In this document: one piece after another, positions 34,155 through 42,026 of the stretch
Layout of the letters: the number at the start of each line of letters is the position of its first letter
Position numbering within the stretch: the stretch's first letter is position 1
Assembly: GCA_937885815.1 (NCBI GenBank)
Contig: CALABM010000067.1
Coordinates: 1-53,581 of the forward strand
DNA from: an uncultured Verrucomicrobiales bacterium
GTDB lineage: Bacteria > Verrucomicrobiota > Verrucomicrobiia > Verrucomicrobiales > Akkermansiaceae
Direction: 5' to 3'
Length of the DNA: 53,581 nt
Position numbers and translations under genes: made by a program
Notes under the pieces: model-generated
What the model was told of the DNA's origin: nothing
The model's database searches: none
The model's input: the letters and a program-made list of their open reading frames with translations, nothing else

Positions 34155-35276
34155 TCAGATTCTACGGGGATCTGTCAGAAGAGTTGTGCTGCTGAGCAGC
34201 TCGCGGATGTTTGTGCAGCGGTCTATTTCCGGGGCTGTCGCGGCTCGAGGGTGGCTGCGTGGAGCTATGTCCTCTCCGAGGGGGTATTCTCCTCCGCGGA
34301 TAAGTTGGCATGATAGCTGTGCCAGTAGCTCCTCTTCAGTACTTTCTGTGGGCTTGATGATGCCGCAACTGACCCCAAGACGTAGCATGGAGAGGGCGTC
34401 CACCCATTCTGCTTGCGTGAGGGCCCGGGCGTAGCGCAGAAGTCCGTAGCAGCGGTTGATACGGTTTGTCAGAAAGATGTCTCCAGTTTCATGCAGCTCC
34501 AGCAGGCGGCTACGTACCTGATTTTCTCGGTCCGCAAGAGTCTGCATGATATCCGTGAAGTGTGTGTGAATTTCTTCCAGCGCGCCGCGGATAATGGGCG
34601 CCGTGTACAACACATAGATATTTCCGCATTCTTCCCCGAGGTGGGGATAGAAAGGGGAGATATTCAGTTGAAGTTTATCGATGCTGCGGTTTACCTGCGG
34701 CATCATGTTGGAAAGGGTGAGCGCGGGCAAGTGAAGTACGCAGTATAGCTGAATGCCTTCACCGGCCTCTCCTGGCAGGCTTGTGAGGTAGCCGTGGCGT
34801 GGGTCATAGGCGAAATCACAGGTGCCGCTCAGCGCTTCCGGCAGGTGCTGCATGCGGGAGAGAAGGGCAGGAAAGTCCGCTTCTGCACTGAAGGCGTGTA
34901 TGGCCAAGTGCTCCTCTTCATTCAGCATGATGACGGTGTCCTGCTTGCGGCTGATGATAAGGTGGCAGCCATCACGGCGGGCTGCCATGCAGGGGGAAAT
35001 TTGGCGGCGCTCCAGCAGAGCCCTGCGGTGGGCGTAGCTCAGGCGGTTCATTTCCGCATGGTAGGCGGTCTTGTAGCCGGGGCTGTTCAGAATGGCCGGC
35101 AGCAGCTTGCTCGCCACGGCTTGTCGTCCCTCAGCCGTACTCCATCCCGGGAAGGCATGGCCCCGCAGGTTGCGCACAAGGCGCCCCATGATGCCCAGTA
35201 CCACATCTCCCTCGGCTCCGGCGTTGCGAAACCAGATGGGGGATGTTTTCTGAAGTGTTTCGAAGTTAAAAGCCAT
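34155..35276 (-). CDS. McsB-like phosphagen-kinase-fold protein, probably catalytically dead
   Basis: 373 residues, normal McsB length, placed exactly where McsB (protein-arginine kinase) belongs between mcsA and clpC. The fold is supported by DVVLGIMGRLVRNL (about 24-37), ISPCMA, VIMLNEEEHLAI (about 115-126), GYLTSLPGEAGEGIQ (about 162-176), VLHLPALTLS and GNIYVLY. Key residues differ from the family: SSR becomes GIM; NEEDHxR becomes NEEEHLA; the phosphagen-kinase signature C-P-[ST]-N-x-G-T becomes LPGEAGE, so C167 is Leu; and the following Arg is Gln (176). The C-terminal RDxxR-type phospho-arginine site is also not evident. ATP binding is therefore doubtful and a regulatory role with ClpC more likely. 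Confidence 0.82.
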   Translation of the reverse strand: MAFNFETLQKTSPIWFRNAGAEGDVVLGIMGRLVRNLRGHAFPGWSTAEGRQAVASKLLPAILNSPGYKTAYHAEMNRLSYAHRRALLERRQISPCMAARRDGCHLIISRKQDTVIMLNEEEHLAIHAFSAEADFPALLSRMQHLPEALSGTCDFAYDPRHGYLTSLPGEAGEGIQLYCVLHLPALTLSNMMPQVNRSIDKLQLNISPFYPHLGEECGNIYVLYTAPIIRGALEEIHTHFTDIMQTLADRENQVRSRLLELHETGDIFLTNRINRCYGLLRYARALTQAEWVDALSMLRLGVSCGIIKPTESTEEELLAQLSCQLIRGGEYPLGEDIAPRSHPRAATAPEIDRCTNIRELLSSTTLLTDPRRI

Positions 35277-35290
35277 GTGGGATGAAAATC

Positions 35291-35833
35291 TTAGTTGAGT
35301 TTTTTGAGCTCATCTCGGAGAGAAGCCGCTGTTTCGTAATCTTCTCTGTTAATGGCGGACTGCAGCTGCTGCTCAAGCTTGCTGCGACGAATAGCGATGG
35401 ATTCTTCCGTGGTCGTGGCGGGGCTGGCAGCTTCATTATCTGTCTGCTGATGTTCTGCCGTAATCTCCTGAGCGAAAACGGTGTAGCAATCCGGGCATCC
35501 GAGGCGGCCGCAACGGCGGAAATCCTCCAGCGTGAAGTGGCAGGCCGGGCATTCTGTCAGCAGGTCTCCACTGTATTGACGAGCCTGAGATGGCTTCGTA
35601 TCTTCTCCGTCCTTGCCGATGAGTTCTTTCACCAGCTTATCTACCTTCTTCTTAAAGGCTTCCGGGAAGAATTTTTCCGCAAATGTGAGAGACTGCGGGT
35701 CAAAAAGCCCTTTTTCGCGGGCGCATGTTTCGCACAGGGCCAGGTCAGTCGCCTGTCCGTTAACAATCTGTGTCAGGTAAATGGATGCGCGTTTTCCGCA
35801 AATCTGGCATTTCTTCACGTCACTATTATACAT
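35291..35833 (-). CDS. mcsA: McsA-like zinc-finger protein with UVR motif
   Basis: 180 residues. Two four-Cys zinc sites are present: CQICG ... LCETCA (about 9-37) and CPACHFTLEDFRRCGRLGCPDC (about 96-117), the latter in the same spacing as in B. subtilis McsA. A C-terminal UVR motif (LEQQLQSAINREDYETAASLRDELKKL) ends the protein. In Firmicutes McsA activates McsB and binds ClpC. It is the first gene of the three-gene locus, 14 nt before the mcsB-like gene. Confidence 0.9.
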   Translation of the reverse strand: MYNSDVKKCQICGKRASIYLTQIVNGQATDLALCETCAREKGLFDPQSLTFAEKFFPEAFKKKVDKLVKELIGKDGEDTKPSQARQYSGDLLTECPACHFTLEDFRRCGRLGCPDCYTVFAQEITAEHQQTDNEAASPATTTEESIAIRRSKLEQQLQSAINREDYETAASLRDELKKLN

Positions 35834-35898
35834 GGCGCTTTGGGCGTGGGCGAGTCTTAGTCGTGTCTTTCTGTGTCAGTAATTGCCGTAATATGGGC

Positions 35899-35927
35899 TT
35901 GACTTATTAGGGGGTACAAGGTATTCT
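35899..35927 (+). promoter_or_regulatory. Promoter of the 35937 gene, leaderless type
   Basis: TTGACT at 35899-35904, a 17-nt spacer, TATTCT at 35922-35927, then 9 nt to the ATG at 35937. Confidence 0.65.
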
Positions 35928-35936
35928 GAACACAGA

Positions 35937-36623
35937 ATGAAAATCATGCGCAGTTTTTCACTGATTGGTCTGTTGGCTCTTTGCCCATTGGCAGAGGCTG
36001 TGGAGGTGATACTTTCCGGCGGAGTGGCTCTTAAGAGCTGGGAGCATTTGCGTGGGCCGGCCGCTCATGATAACTGGTGGGCTAACTTTATACGCGCTGC
36101 TACTATTCAGATGGATATGACTCGCCGCCGCAATGCGGATGCATCCATCGTGTGGATTGTATTCCGCCCGTCCTATGTGACACGTGGTGCTGAGGATGGT
36201 AAGAATTATGTGGGTATGATTACTGAGCAGGCTACTAAGCGCCGTGCGCGTTTGGTGTGGGTGAATACGGCGGATGAGGCATTCCGAGCTATTAATGGTG
36301 CGGCGCGTGGTGGGGAAAAGATTACATCTTTCTATTACTTTGGGCATTCGAATGCCCACGCTTTCATGCTGGATTACAGTAATGATATCATAGGTGCTTC
36401 TACGCAGTGGATGCATGAAAATGATTTAGCCGCTAAACTGAATCGAGCTGCTTTTGCACCGGATGCCCGCTGCCGCAGCTTCGGTTGTTACACCGGTAAT
36501 AGCATGAGTGGAAGCTGGTATCGTGCCGTGGGGGTACACCTCTGGGGGAATACTGAGGCTACCCGCTATCATCCCGTAAGTAACGGCTGCCTTCCCATGG
36601 GGAACGGCGTTTGGGTGAAGTAA
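35937..36623 (+). CDS. Secreted protein of unknown family with possible clan CD peptidase-like His/Cys pair
   Basis: 228 residues with a signal peptide ending near Ala-Glu-Ala (about 21). I do not recognise the family. Two blocks resemble the active-site layout of caspase/gingipain-type (clan CD) peptidases: a hydrophobic strand leading to His in ITSFYYFGHSN (H137), then about 45 residues later a strand-like stretch leading to Cys in RSFGCYTGNS (C184). A third conserved-looking region is VHLWGNTEATRYHP. The protein is small for a full protease and lacks a prodomain, so peptidase activity is only a hypothesis. It has its own promoter and terminator. Confidence 0.75.
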   Translation: MKIMRSFSLIGLLALCPLAEAVEVILSGGVALKSWEHLRGPAAHDNWWANFIRAATIQMDMTRRRNADASIVWIVFRPSYVTRGAEDGKNYVGMITEQATKRRARLVWVNTADEAFRAINGAARGGEKITSFYYFGHSNAHAFMLDYSNDIIGASTQWMHENDLAAKLNRAAFAPDARCRSFGCYTGNSMSGSWYRAVGVHLWGNTEATRYHPVSNGCLPMGNGVWVK

Positions 36624-36648
36624 GCGGTTGTTTTTTAGCTATTTTTAT

Positions 36649-36683
36649 GCCGGCGGTGCCAAATGGGCATTGCCGGCTTTTTT
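36649..36683 (+). terminator. Terminator of the 35937 gene
   Basis: GCCGGCGGTGCC pairs with GGGCATTGCCGGC around AAAT, followed by six T. Confidence 0.85.
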
Positions 36684-36694
36684 ATGGGAGTGGC

Positions 36695-37672
36695 TTAAAA
36701 GTCCTTAGCTCGGCGGATAAAGCTCTTCCACGCGGCCACCATGGGATGGGCCATAATCTGCTCGAAGGGGGTAACGGGAATGGGCGTGCGGGGAATACAC
36801 ACTTTCAGCTTGTTAGGCATGCGGCGGATGACGGCATTTTCTCCTGGACGAAGGGTGCCGGCGTAATCGCCGTCCAGCTGGTAATCCACTTTGCCTTCAG
36901 CGGTAATCGTGCAGGATTCAAACGTGCGCAGCTGGGTGAACTGGCTAACATTGCTGTTGGTTGCGCCGCGCTGCAGCATGCAGCCGAGAATCTCGAAGAG
37001 GATGGGCATGCTCTCCTGATGGATGATGGCGGCATCCAGCAGGCCGTCATCATAGCGAGCGTTAGCGAAAAGATGCGCTTCACCGCCATAGCGTTTGCCA
37101 TTTCCCATGATGAGCTGTGTGCCGCTCACTTCTTCGCCGTTCGGCAGGGTAATGGTGATAAGTGGGTGGTGCTGTACGGCTACTTTCAGGCCGGTGACGA
37201 TGTGAGCCGCGGCACCCATGTTCCGCTTCAGTTTGGGGGTGATGAGTTTCACGATGCTGGCATCCGGGCCGAAACCGGCCATTTGTAGGAATGGCTGGTC
37301 ATTCACCGTGAAGATGTCCACATCCTGACGGTCCCCATTCCTGATGGCATCCAAAGCGATGTCAAAACGGCGGGAGCCAATTCCCAGCTCGCGGGAGAAC
37401 ACGTTCATGGTGCCGCAGGGCAGGATGCCGAGAGCCGCCTGAGTGCCCACAAGCCCCTGCGCCGCATTCATGAGGGTGCCATCACCGCCCGCTGCTGCAA
37501 TGACCGGCTCTCCGGCCTCGGCTAGTTCTCTGGCTTTTGCCGTGAGGTCTTCCGCGCTTTTGGTCGGCACCAGAATGAAATCATCGCGGTGCTCATCCAG
37601 CCAGCTCTTCAGGCCGGAGCGGAAAAGACTGCCGGCCTTGGGATTGATGAGCAGAGGAACGGTGAGGTGCAT
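36695..37672 (-). CDS. Diacylglycerol/lipid kinase family protein (DagK/YegS type)
   Basis: 325 residues. The catalytic domain signature is clear: INPKAGS at about residue 10, the nucleotide loop AAGGDGTLMNAAQGL (about 60-74) and LPCGTMNVFSRELGI (about 81-95). The second domain holds the expected beta-sandwich with ARYDDGLLDAAI and YQLDGDYAG near the end. It phosphorylates a lipid such as diacylglycerol in the inner membrane. It begins 10 nt after cdsA, so both would act on the phosphatidate pool. Sphingolipid or undecaprenol substrates cannot be excluded from sequence alone. Confidence 0.88.
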   Translation of the reverse strand: MHLTVPLLINPKAGSLFRSGLKSWLDEHRDDFILVPTKSAEDLTAKARELAEAGEPVIAAAGGDGTLMNAAQGLVGTQAALGILPCGTMNVFSRELGIGSRRFDIALDAIRNGDRQDVDIFTVNDQPFLQMAGFGPDASIVKLITPKLKRNMGAAAHIVTGLKVAVQHHPLITITLPNGEEVSGTQLIMGNGKRYGGEAHLFANARYDDGLLDAAIIHQESMPILFEILGCMLQRGATNSNVSQFTQLRTFESCTITAEGKVDYQLDGDYAGTLRPGENAVIRRMPNKLKVCIPRTPIPVTPFEQIMAHPMVAAWKSFIRRAKDF

Positions 37673-37682
37673 AAAGATGTAA

Positions 37683-38615
37683 TTAGATGATAACCATCAC
37701 CGCAGTGAAGAAGGCCACGGTGAATGCCGGGGAGTCAATAAGGTCAAAGATGCCACCGATGCCCGGCAGCAGAGAACCGCTGTCCTTAATGGCCACACCG
37801 CGCTTAATCAGGGAGCCCGCCAAATCACCGGCGACACTCAGTATGAAGATGCAAGGCATCAGTACGCAGAAGAATACCACAGGGGTAATTTCAAAACCGA
37901 AATCGGTAATGGGTAACAGCAGCCAGCTGAGAGCGGAGGTGATGATGAAGGAGCCGATAATGCCTTCCCAAGTCTTCTTGGGGGAAACCACCGGGCTGAA
38001 CTTCGGCTTGATGAAGCGCCCGCCCAGCAGGACCCCGCTCACGTATGCCCAGATGTCACTCATTTTGGTTGCCAATATGAGCCAGAGAAGGTTGTGAATG
38101 CGGGTCGGCTCATCGAGAGCACCAAGGGCGAAGGCAAACAGCCATACGGGGTAAACAAAGGAGAGTATGGTCATGCCGGCGCTGCTGAGAGCCTGTGCTC
38201 CGGTGCTGCCTTTGTAGTCCATGCGGTAGAGCTCGCAGAAGAATGTGGCGAGCACAAAGAGAACCAGCAGGCTCAGCGCCATGGCATTGAAATTGAAATG
38301 GCTGGCAAGGAAGACGGAGGTGGGACCATCTTCTCCGCCTATTATGGCGATGGTTTCGTTGCTACTGAGAACCAGCGTGCATACTGCCATAAGCCAAGGA
38401 TAAATGAGGCCGGCAGTCAGGGAAAGGGCGCGGTTGGACTCCTTGCCTCGTTCTTTCAGCATGCGGAACCATTCATAGCTGGTCAGGTTGCAGAGTACGC
38501 ACACCAGAACGGCGTAGCCGATGGCGTTGTCCCAGCACACGGCACCGCCGAGTAGGCCAAGAAGGATGATGGTGCTGATGCCGCGTTCGATAAAGGTTTT
38601 GAGTTTGGGAGACAT
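37683..38615 (-). CDS. cdsA: Phosphatidate cytidylyltransferase
   Basis: Inner-membrane enzyme making CDP-diacylglycerol, the entry to phospholipid head-group synthesis. It has 310 residues with about eight hydrophobic segments. The family signature lies near the C-terminus: SVAGDLAGSLIKRGVAIKDSGSLLPGIGGIFDLIDS (about 262-297). The cytosolic SPKKTWEGIIGSF motif precedes it. It lies upstream of the lipid-kinase gene and 19 nt after a membrane-protein gene. Confidence 0.94.
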   Translation of the reverse strand: MSPKLKTFIERGISTIILLGLLGGAVCWDNAIGYAVLVCVLCNLTSYEWFRMLKERGKESNRALSLTAGLIYPWLMAVCTLVLSSNETIAIIGGEDGPTSVFLASHFNFNAMALSLLVLFVLATFFCELYRMDYKGSTGAQALSSAGMTILSFVYPVWLFAFALGALDEPTRIHNLLWLILATKMSDIWAYVSGVLLGGRFIKPKFSPVVSPKKTWEGIIGSFIITSALSWLLLPITDFGFEITPVVFFCVLMPCIFILSVAGDLAGSLIKRGVAIKDSGSLLPGIGGIFDLIDSPAFTVAFFTAVMVII

Positions 38616-38634
38616 GGCTTAATATAGGAGAGAG

Positions 38635-39375
38635 TTAGTGAATGATGTTGAAAATAAAATTGATAATACCCAGAGGTGCTAGGCAGGAGAGCGCGCTCAT
38701 CACGCCGAGCCACCAGCGGTTTTGTGCGCCGCAAGAACGCCAGCTGCGCTGACTCAGCATAGCCCACAGGTCTGGGGTCATGAGCAGAAGGATGCCGGGA
38801 ATGACTTCTATAATCTCATCGGTTCGAAGTCGCACAATAGCAAAGAAATAAACTACCAATACCAGACAAAGCAGGTACGGCAGCCCGTAGCGCAGAAGCT
38901 TGCTGCATGTGATGCGTTCGGGTATGAGTGCGCGGAACAGGTAGCATACCCCGCCAAAAATTAAAAGAAATGCTGCCATGTGCGCCATCACCATGCCGCT
39001 CTCTATATCGCGTAGCCCATAGGGAATGAGGCTCAGAGCGCCCACAGGCAGAAGGAAGGCGCCCAAGCGAGCCCAGCGTCCGGCACCGGTGACAAGCACA
39101 CAACCAAGTGTCAGAAGCGCCAGCGCCAATGGCGCGTTGGTGAAATCAAACAGGGTGACAGCTGTATTTCCCCACAGCCAGAGCAACGCGCTGATGAGGA
39201 ACGCTAAGCGCAGGGGCTGCCCCTGCATGCACTTATAAAGATAGGCAAAAATGACGGTGCCGCCCACGCACACGAGGCAGGCGGTCAGAGGAAGTGCCGG
39301 CCCAATGCCACCGACGATACCAACGGCGGTGTAGCAGGCAAGTTGCTTCAGTATCTCTTTTGTTTTATCCGTCAT
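38635..39375 (-). CDS. Polytopic membrane protein of unknown function
   Basis: 246 residues with about seven predicted membrane helices separated by very short loops, leaving little soluble sequence. I see no family motif. The position between the fumarase gene and cdsA, with a 19-nt gap to cdsA, suggests the same transcript as cdsA and a possible link with membrane lipid metabolism, which is only inference. Confidence 0.7.
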   Translation of the reverse strand: MTDKTKEILKQLACYTAVGIVGGIGPALPLTACLVCVGGTVIFAYLYKCMQGQPLRLAFLISALLWLWGNTAVTLFDFTNAPLALALLTLGCVLVTGAGRWARLGAFLLPVGALSLIPYGLRDIESGMVMAHMAAFLLIFGGVCYLFRALIPERITCSKLLRYGLPYLLCLVLVVYFFAIVRLRTDEIIEVIPGILLLMTPDLWAMLSQRSWRSCGAQNRWWLGVMSALSCLAPLGIINFIFNIIH

Positions 39376-39387
39376 TGTTTAAGTCTT

Positions 39388-39413
39388 GCCCCCGCTGTAG
39401 GAACAGCGGGGGC
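39388..39413 (-). terminator. Perfect hairpin downstream of the fumarase gene
   Basis: An 11-bp perfect stem GCCCCCGCTGT/ACAGCGGGGGC with loop AGGA on the plus strand, 12 nt after the fumarase stop (minus strand). There is no T run, so it may attenuate or protect the mRNA end more than terminate strongly. Confidence 0.55.
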
Positions 39414-39425
39414 AGAGAAGGGGCT

Positions 39426-41075
39426 TTAGTGAGCGCAACCGGGGCAGGCCCAGCCGGCACGGATGTCGGCGAAGAAGTCATTGCCCTTGTCATCCACGAG
39501 GATGTAGGCCGGGAAGTCCTTCACGGTAATCTTCCAGATGGCTTCCATGCCCAGCTCGGGGTACTCGATGCACTCGATGGAGGTGATGCAGTTCTTAGCA
39601 AGGTCTGCAGCCACACCACCGATGGAGCCGAGGTAGAAGCCGCCGTACTTCTGGCAGGCATCCGTCACGCACTGAGCGCGGTTACCCTTGGCAATCATAA
39701 TCATGCTGCCGCCGTGGCTCTGGAAGAGGTCCACGTAGGAGTCCATACGGCCGGCGGTGGTGGGGCCGAAGGAACCGGAGGGATAACCCTCGGGGGTCTT
39801 GGCGGGGCCGGCATAGTAAATCGGGTGGTCCTTCACGTACTGGGGCAGGTCCTTACCGGCATCCAGCAGCTCCTTGAGCTTGGCGTGAGCGATGTCGCGG
39901 CCTACGATGATGGTGCCGTTCAGGGAAAGACGGGTCTTAACCGGGTACTTGGAGAGCTCTGCGAGAACCTCCGTCATGGGGCGGTCGAGGTCGATGGGTA
40001 CACCGGCGCTCTTGGTCTCGCGCAGCTCAGCGGGGATGTACTTGCCCGGGTCGTACTCGAGCTCCTCGATGAAGATACCCTCGGGGGTAATCTTGGCCTT
40101 GGCGTTGCGGTCTGCGGAGCAGGATACACCCAGAGCTACGGGGCAGGAAGCACCGTGGCGGGGCAGGCGTACCACACGAACGTCCAGAGCAAACCACTTG
40201 CCGCCGAACTGAGCACCCAGGCCCAGCTTCTCGGCTTCCTTTTTCAGCTCGTTCTCCAGCTCCACGTCGCGGAAGGCGCGGCCGTGCTCGTTACCGGTGG
40301 TGGGCAGGCTGTCGTAGTACTTGGTGGAGGCCAGCTTAACGGTCTTCAGGCAGAGCTCAGCGCTGGTTCCACCCACAACGAATGCCACGTGGTAGGGCGG
40401 GCAGGCAGCGGTGCCGAGGGTGCTCATCTTCTCCACCATGAACTTCTTGAGGGAGGTGGGGTTAAGCAGAGCCTTAGTCTCCTGATAGAGGTAGGTCTTG
40501 TTGGCGGAACCGCCGCCCTTGGCGATGAAGAGGAAGCTGTAATCCATGCCGTGGTCTGTAGCAAAGAGGTCAATCTGAGCGGGCAGGTTGGTGCCGGTGT
40601 TGATTTCCTTGTACATGTCCAGAGCCACGTTCTGGGAGTAGCGCAGGTTGTTCTTGGTGTAGCAATCGTAAGCGCCGCGGGAGATGTATTCGGCATCATC
40701 AAAGCCGGTCCATACCTGCTGACCCTTCTTGCCCACGCAGATGGCCGTGCCGGTGTCCTGGCAGAGCGGAAGCACGCCGAGGGCTGCAACCTCAGCATTG
40801 CGCAGCATGGTGAGAGCCACGCTCTTGTCGTTCTCTGAGGCTTCGGGATCGCTCAGAATGCTCTGCACCATCTGCAGGTGCTCCGGGCGCAGATAGAAAG
40901 CCACATCATGCCAAGCTGTTTCAGCCAGCAGTCGCAGACCTTCGGGCTCAACCTTCAGAATCGGTTTGCCCTCAAATTCACTGACACTCACGTAGTCCTT
41001 AGTGAGCAGACGATACTTCGTGGTGTCTTCCCCCATGGGGAACATTTCCTGATAGACAAAAGGAGGTGTTGCCAT
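39426..41075 (-). CDS. Fumarate hydratase, class I (iron-sulfur)
   Basis: Interconverts fumarate and malate using an oxygen-labile [4Fe-4S] cluster. It has 549 residues from the ATG at 41075, the size of FumA/FumB. The three cluster cysteines are visible in LPLCQDTGTA, GTAACPPYHVAF and LGVSCSADRN. The C-terminal beta-domain (SLNGTIIVGRDIAHAKL ... GSFGPTTAGRMD ... KGNRAQCV) matches. A longer upstream frame exists but begins in non-coding sequence. The enzyme fits anaerobic or reductive TCA metabolism with menaquinone. Confidence 0.94.
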   Translation of the reverse strand: MATPPFVYQEMFPMGEDTTKYRLLTKDYVSVSEFEGKPILKVEPEGLRLLAETAWHDVAFYLRPEHLQMVQSILSDPEASENDKSVALTMLRNAEVAALGVLPLCQDTGTAICVGKKGQQVWTGFDDAEYISRGAYDCYTKNNLRYSQNVALDMYKEINTGTNLPAQIDLFATDHGMDYSFLFIAKGGGSANKTYLYQETKALLNPTSLKKFMVEKMSTLGTAACPPYHVAFVVGGTSAELCLKTVKLASTKYYDSLPTTGNEHGRAFRDVELENELKKEAEKLGLGAQFGGKWFALDVRVVRLPRHGASCPVALGVSCSADRNAKAKITPEGIFIEELEYDPGKYIPAELRETKSAGVPIDLDRPMTEVLAELSKYPVKTRLSLNGTIIVGRDIAHAKLKELLDAGKDLPQYVKDHPIYYAGPAKTPEGYPSGSFGPTTAGRMDSYVDLFQSHGGSMIMIAKGNRAQCVTDACQKYGGFYLGSIGGVAADLAKNCITSIECIEYPELGMEAIWKITVKDFPAYILVDDKGNDFFADIRAGWACPGCAH

Positions 41076-41156
41076 AACGAGATTATTTATATCACATTCT
41101 GCCCTGATTTGCCAGCAAAAAAAGCTGTACGGCATGCGCGCTGGCGGATTTTATGC

Positions 41157-41185
41157 TTGCATATGTTGCATAGTCATGGGATGAT
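41157..41185 (+). promoter_or_regulatory. Possible promoter of the SDR gene, leaderless type
   Basis: TTGCAT at 41157-41162, a 17-nt spacer, GATGAT at 41180-41185, then 6 nt to the ATG at 41192. The -10 box matches only four of six consensus bases. Confidence 0.45.
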
Positions 41186-41191
41186 AGGTGC

Positions 41192-42025
41192 ATGTTAGCA
41201 GTAGCGACGGCAGTCATAACCGGTGCATCCTCGGGTTTCGGGGAGGCTTTTGCGCGCCATCTGGCCGGGTATTTGAAGAACTCGGTTAAGGCGGAGAAGG
41301 TGCGTATGGTGTTGATAGCTAGAAGCGAAGATAAATTGAACTCGCTGGCAGATGAGCTGCGGGCGCAAAGTGGCTGTGACGTGATGGTCTGCCCATGTGA
41401 TTTAGCGGACTCTGCAGCACGCGCGCAGCTTGCTGAGAAGATTGGCAGTCTGCAGAGTGAGTGGATGATGCTGATAAATAATGCCGGGCTGGGGGACTAT
41501 GGTGAGTTCATCAGCTCTGAGCCGGAGCGAAATCGCCGCATGATTGAGGTGAATATGACGGCTCCCGTGGAGCTTACCCGTGCCATGCTGCCATCATTGC
41601 TCCAAGCTCAGAAGGCGTATGTGATTAACATCGCCTCGCTGGCTGCAGATTTGGCTATTCCGGATTTTGCTATGTACGCAGCAAGCAAGTCATTCGTGGC
41701 TTCATTCAGTGAGGCGCTACGCATCGAGCTGAAAGGCACGCAGGTGCATGTGACGGCAGTGTGTCCCGGGCCGGTGCATACGAGTTTCGGAGATGTGGCG
41801 CGCCGTACCGGCAAGAGCAAGAAAGAAGTGCCTTTCCGCAAGTGGTTTTATACGTCGATTCCCTGCGTGGTGGAGTCCGGCTTGCGTGCGGTGCTGGCGA
41901 ATAAGCCCCGCTGTTATCCTTCCCTGAAAATCCGGTTGGCCGGATTATTTGTACGCAATGCACCGCTGTGGGTGCTTCGCCTTATCATGAGCTCACGCCC
42001 GCGCCGGGCTGTACCAGCTGAATAA
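41192..42025 (+). CDS. Short-chain dehydrogenase/reductase
   Basis: 277 residues of the classical SDR family. NAD(P)-binding TGASSGFG (about 10-17), NNAGLGDYGE (about 93-102), catalytic Ser in NIASLAA and the YxxxK pair in YAASK (about 157-161) are present. VCPGPVHTSF follows. The arrangement resembles DltE/YqjQ-like SDRs; the substrate cannot be named. The GH75-like gene starts 1 nt after its stop, so they are co-translated. Confidence 0.9.
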   Translation: MLAVATAVITGASSGFGEAFARHLAGYLKNSVKAEKVRMVLIARSEDKLNSLADELRAQSGCDVMVCPCDLADSAARAQLAEKIGSLQSEWMMLINNAGLGDYGEFISSEPERNRRMIEVNMTAPVELTRAMLPSLLQAQKAYVINIASLAADLAIPDFAMYAASKSFVASFSEALRIELKGTQVHVTAVCPGPVHTSFGDVARRTGKSKKEVPFRKWFYTSIPCVVESGLRAVLANKPRCYPSLKIRLAGLFVRNAPLWVLRLIMSSRPRRAVPAE

Positions 42026-42026
42026 A

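Noticed and set aside
39294..40838. Long open frame (514 codons) on the plus strand
   Set aside because: It lies wholly antisense to the fumarase gene and the preceding membrane-protein end; its Gly/Val/Leu-rich content is what the reverse complement of GC-rich coding sequence gives.
41058..41066. AGGAGG-like string near the fumarase start
   Set aside because: It lies on the plus strand inside the start of a minus-strand gene and precedes no plus-strand gene.
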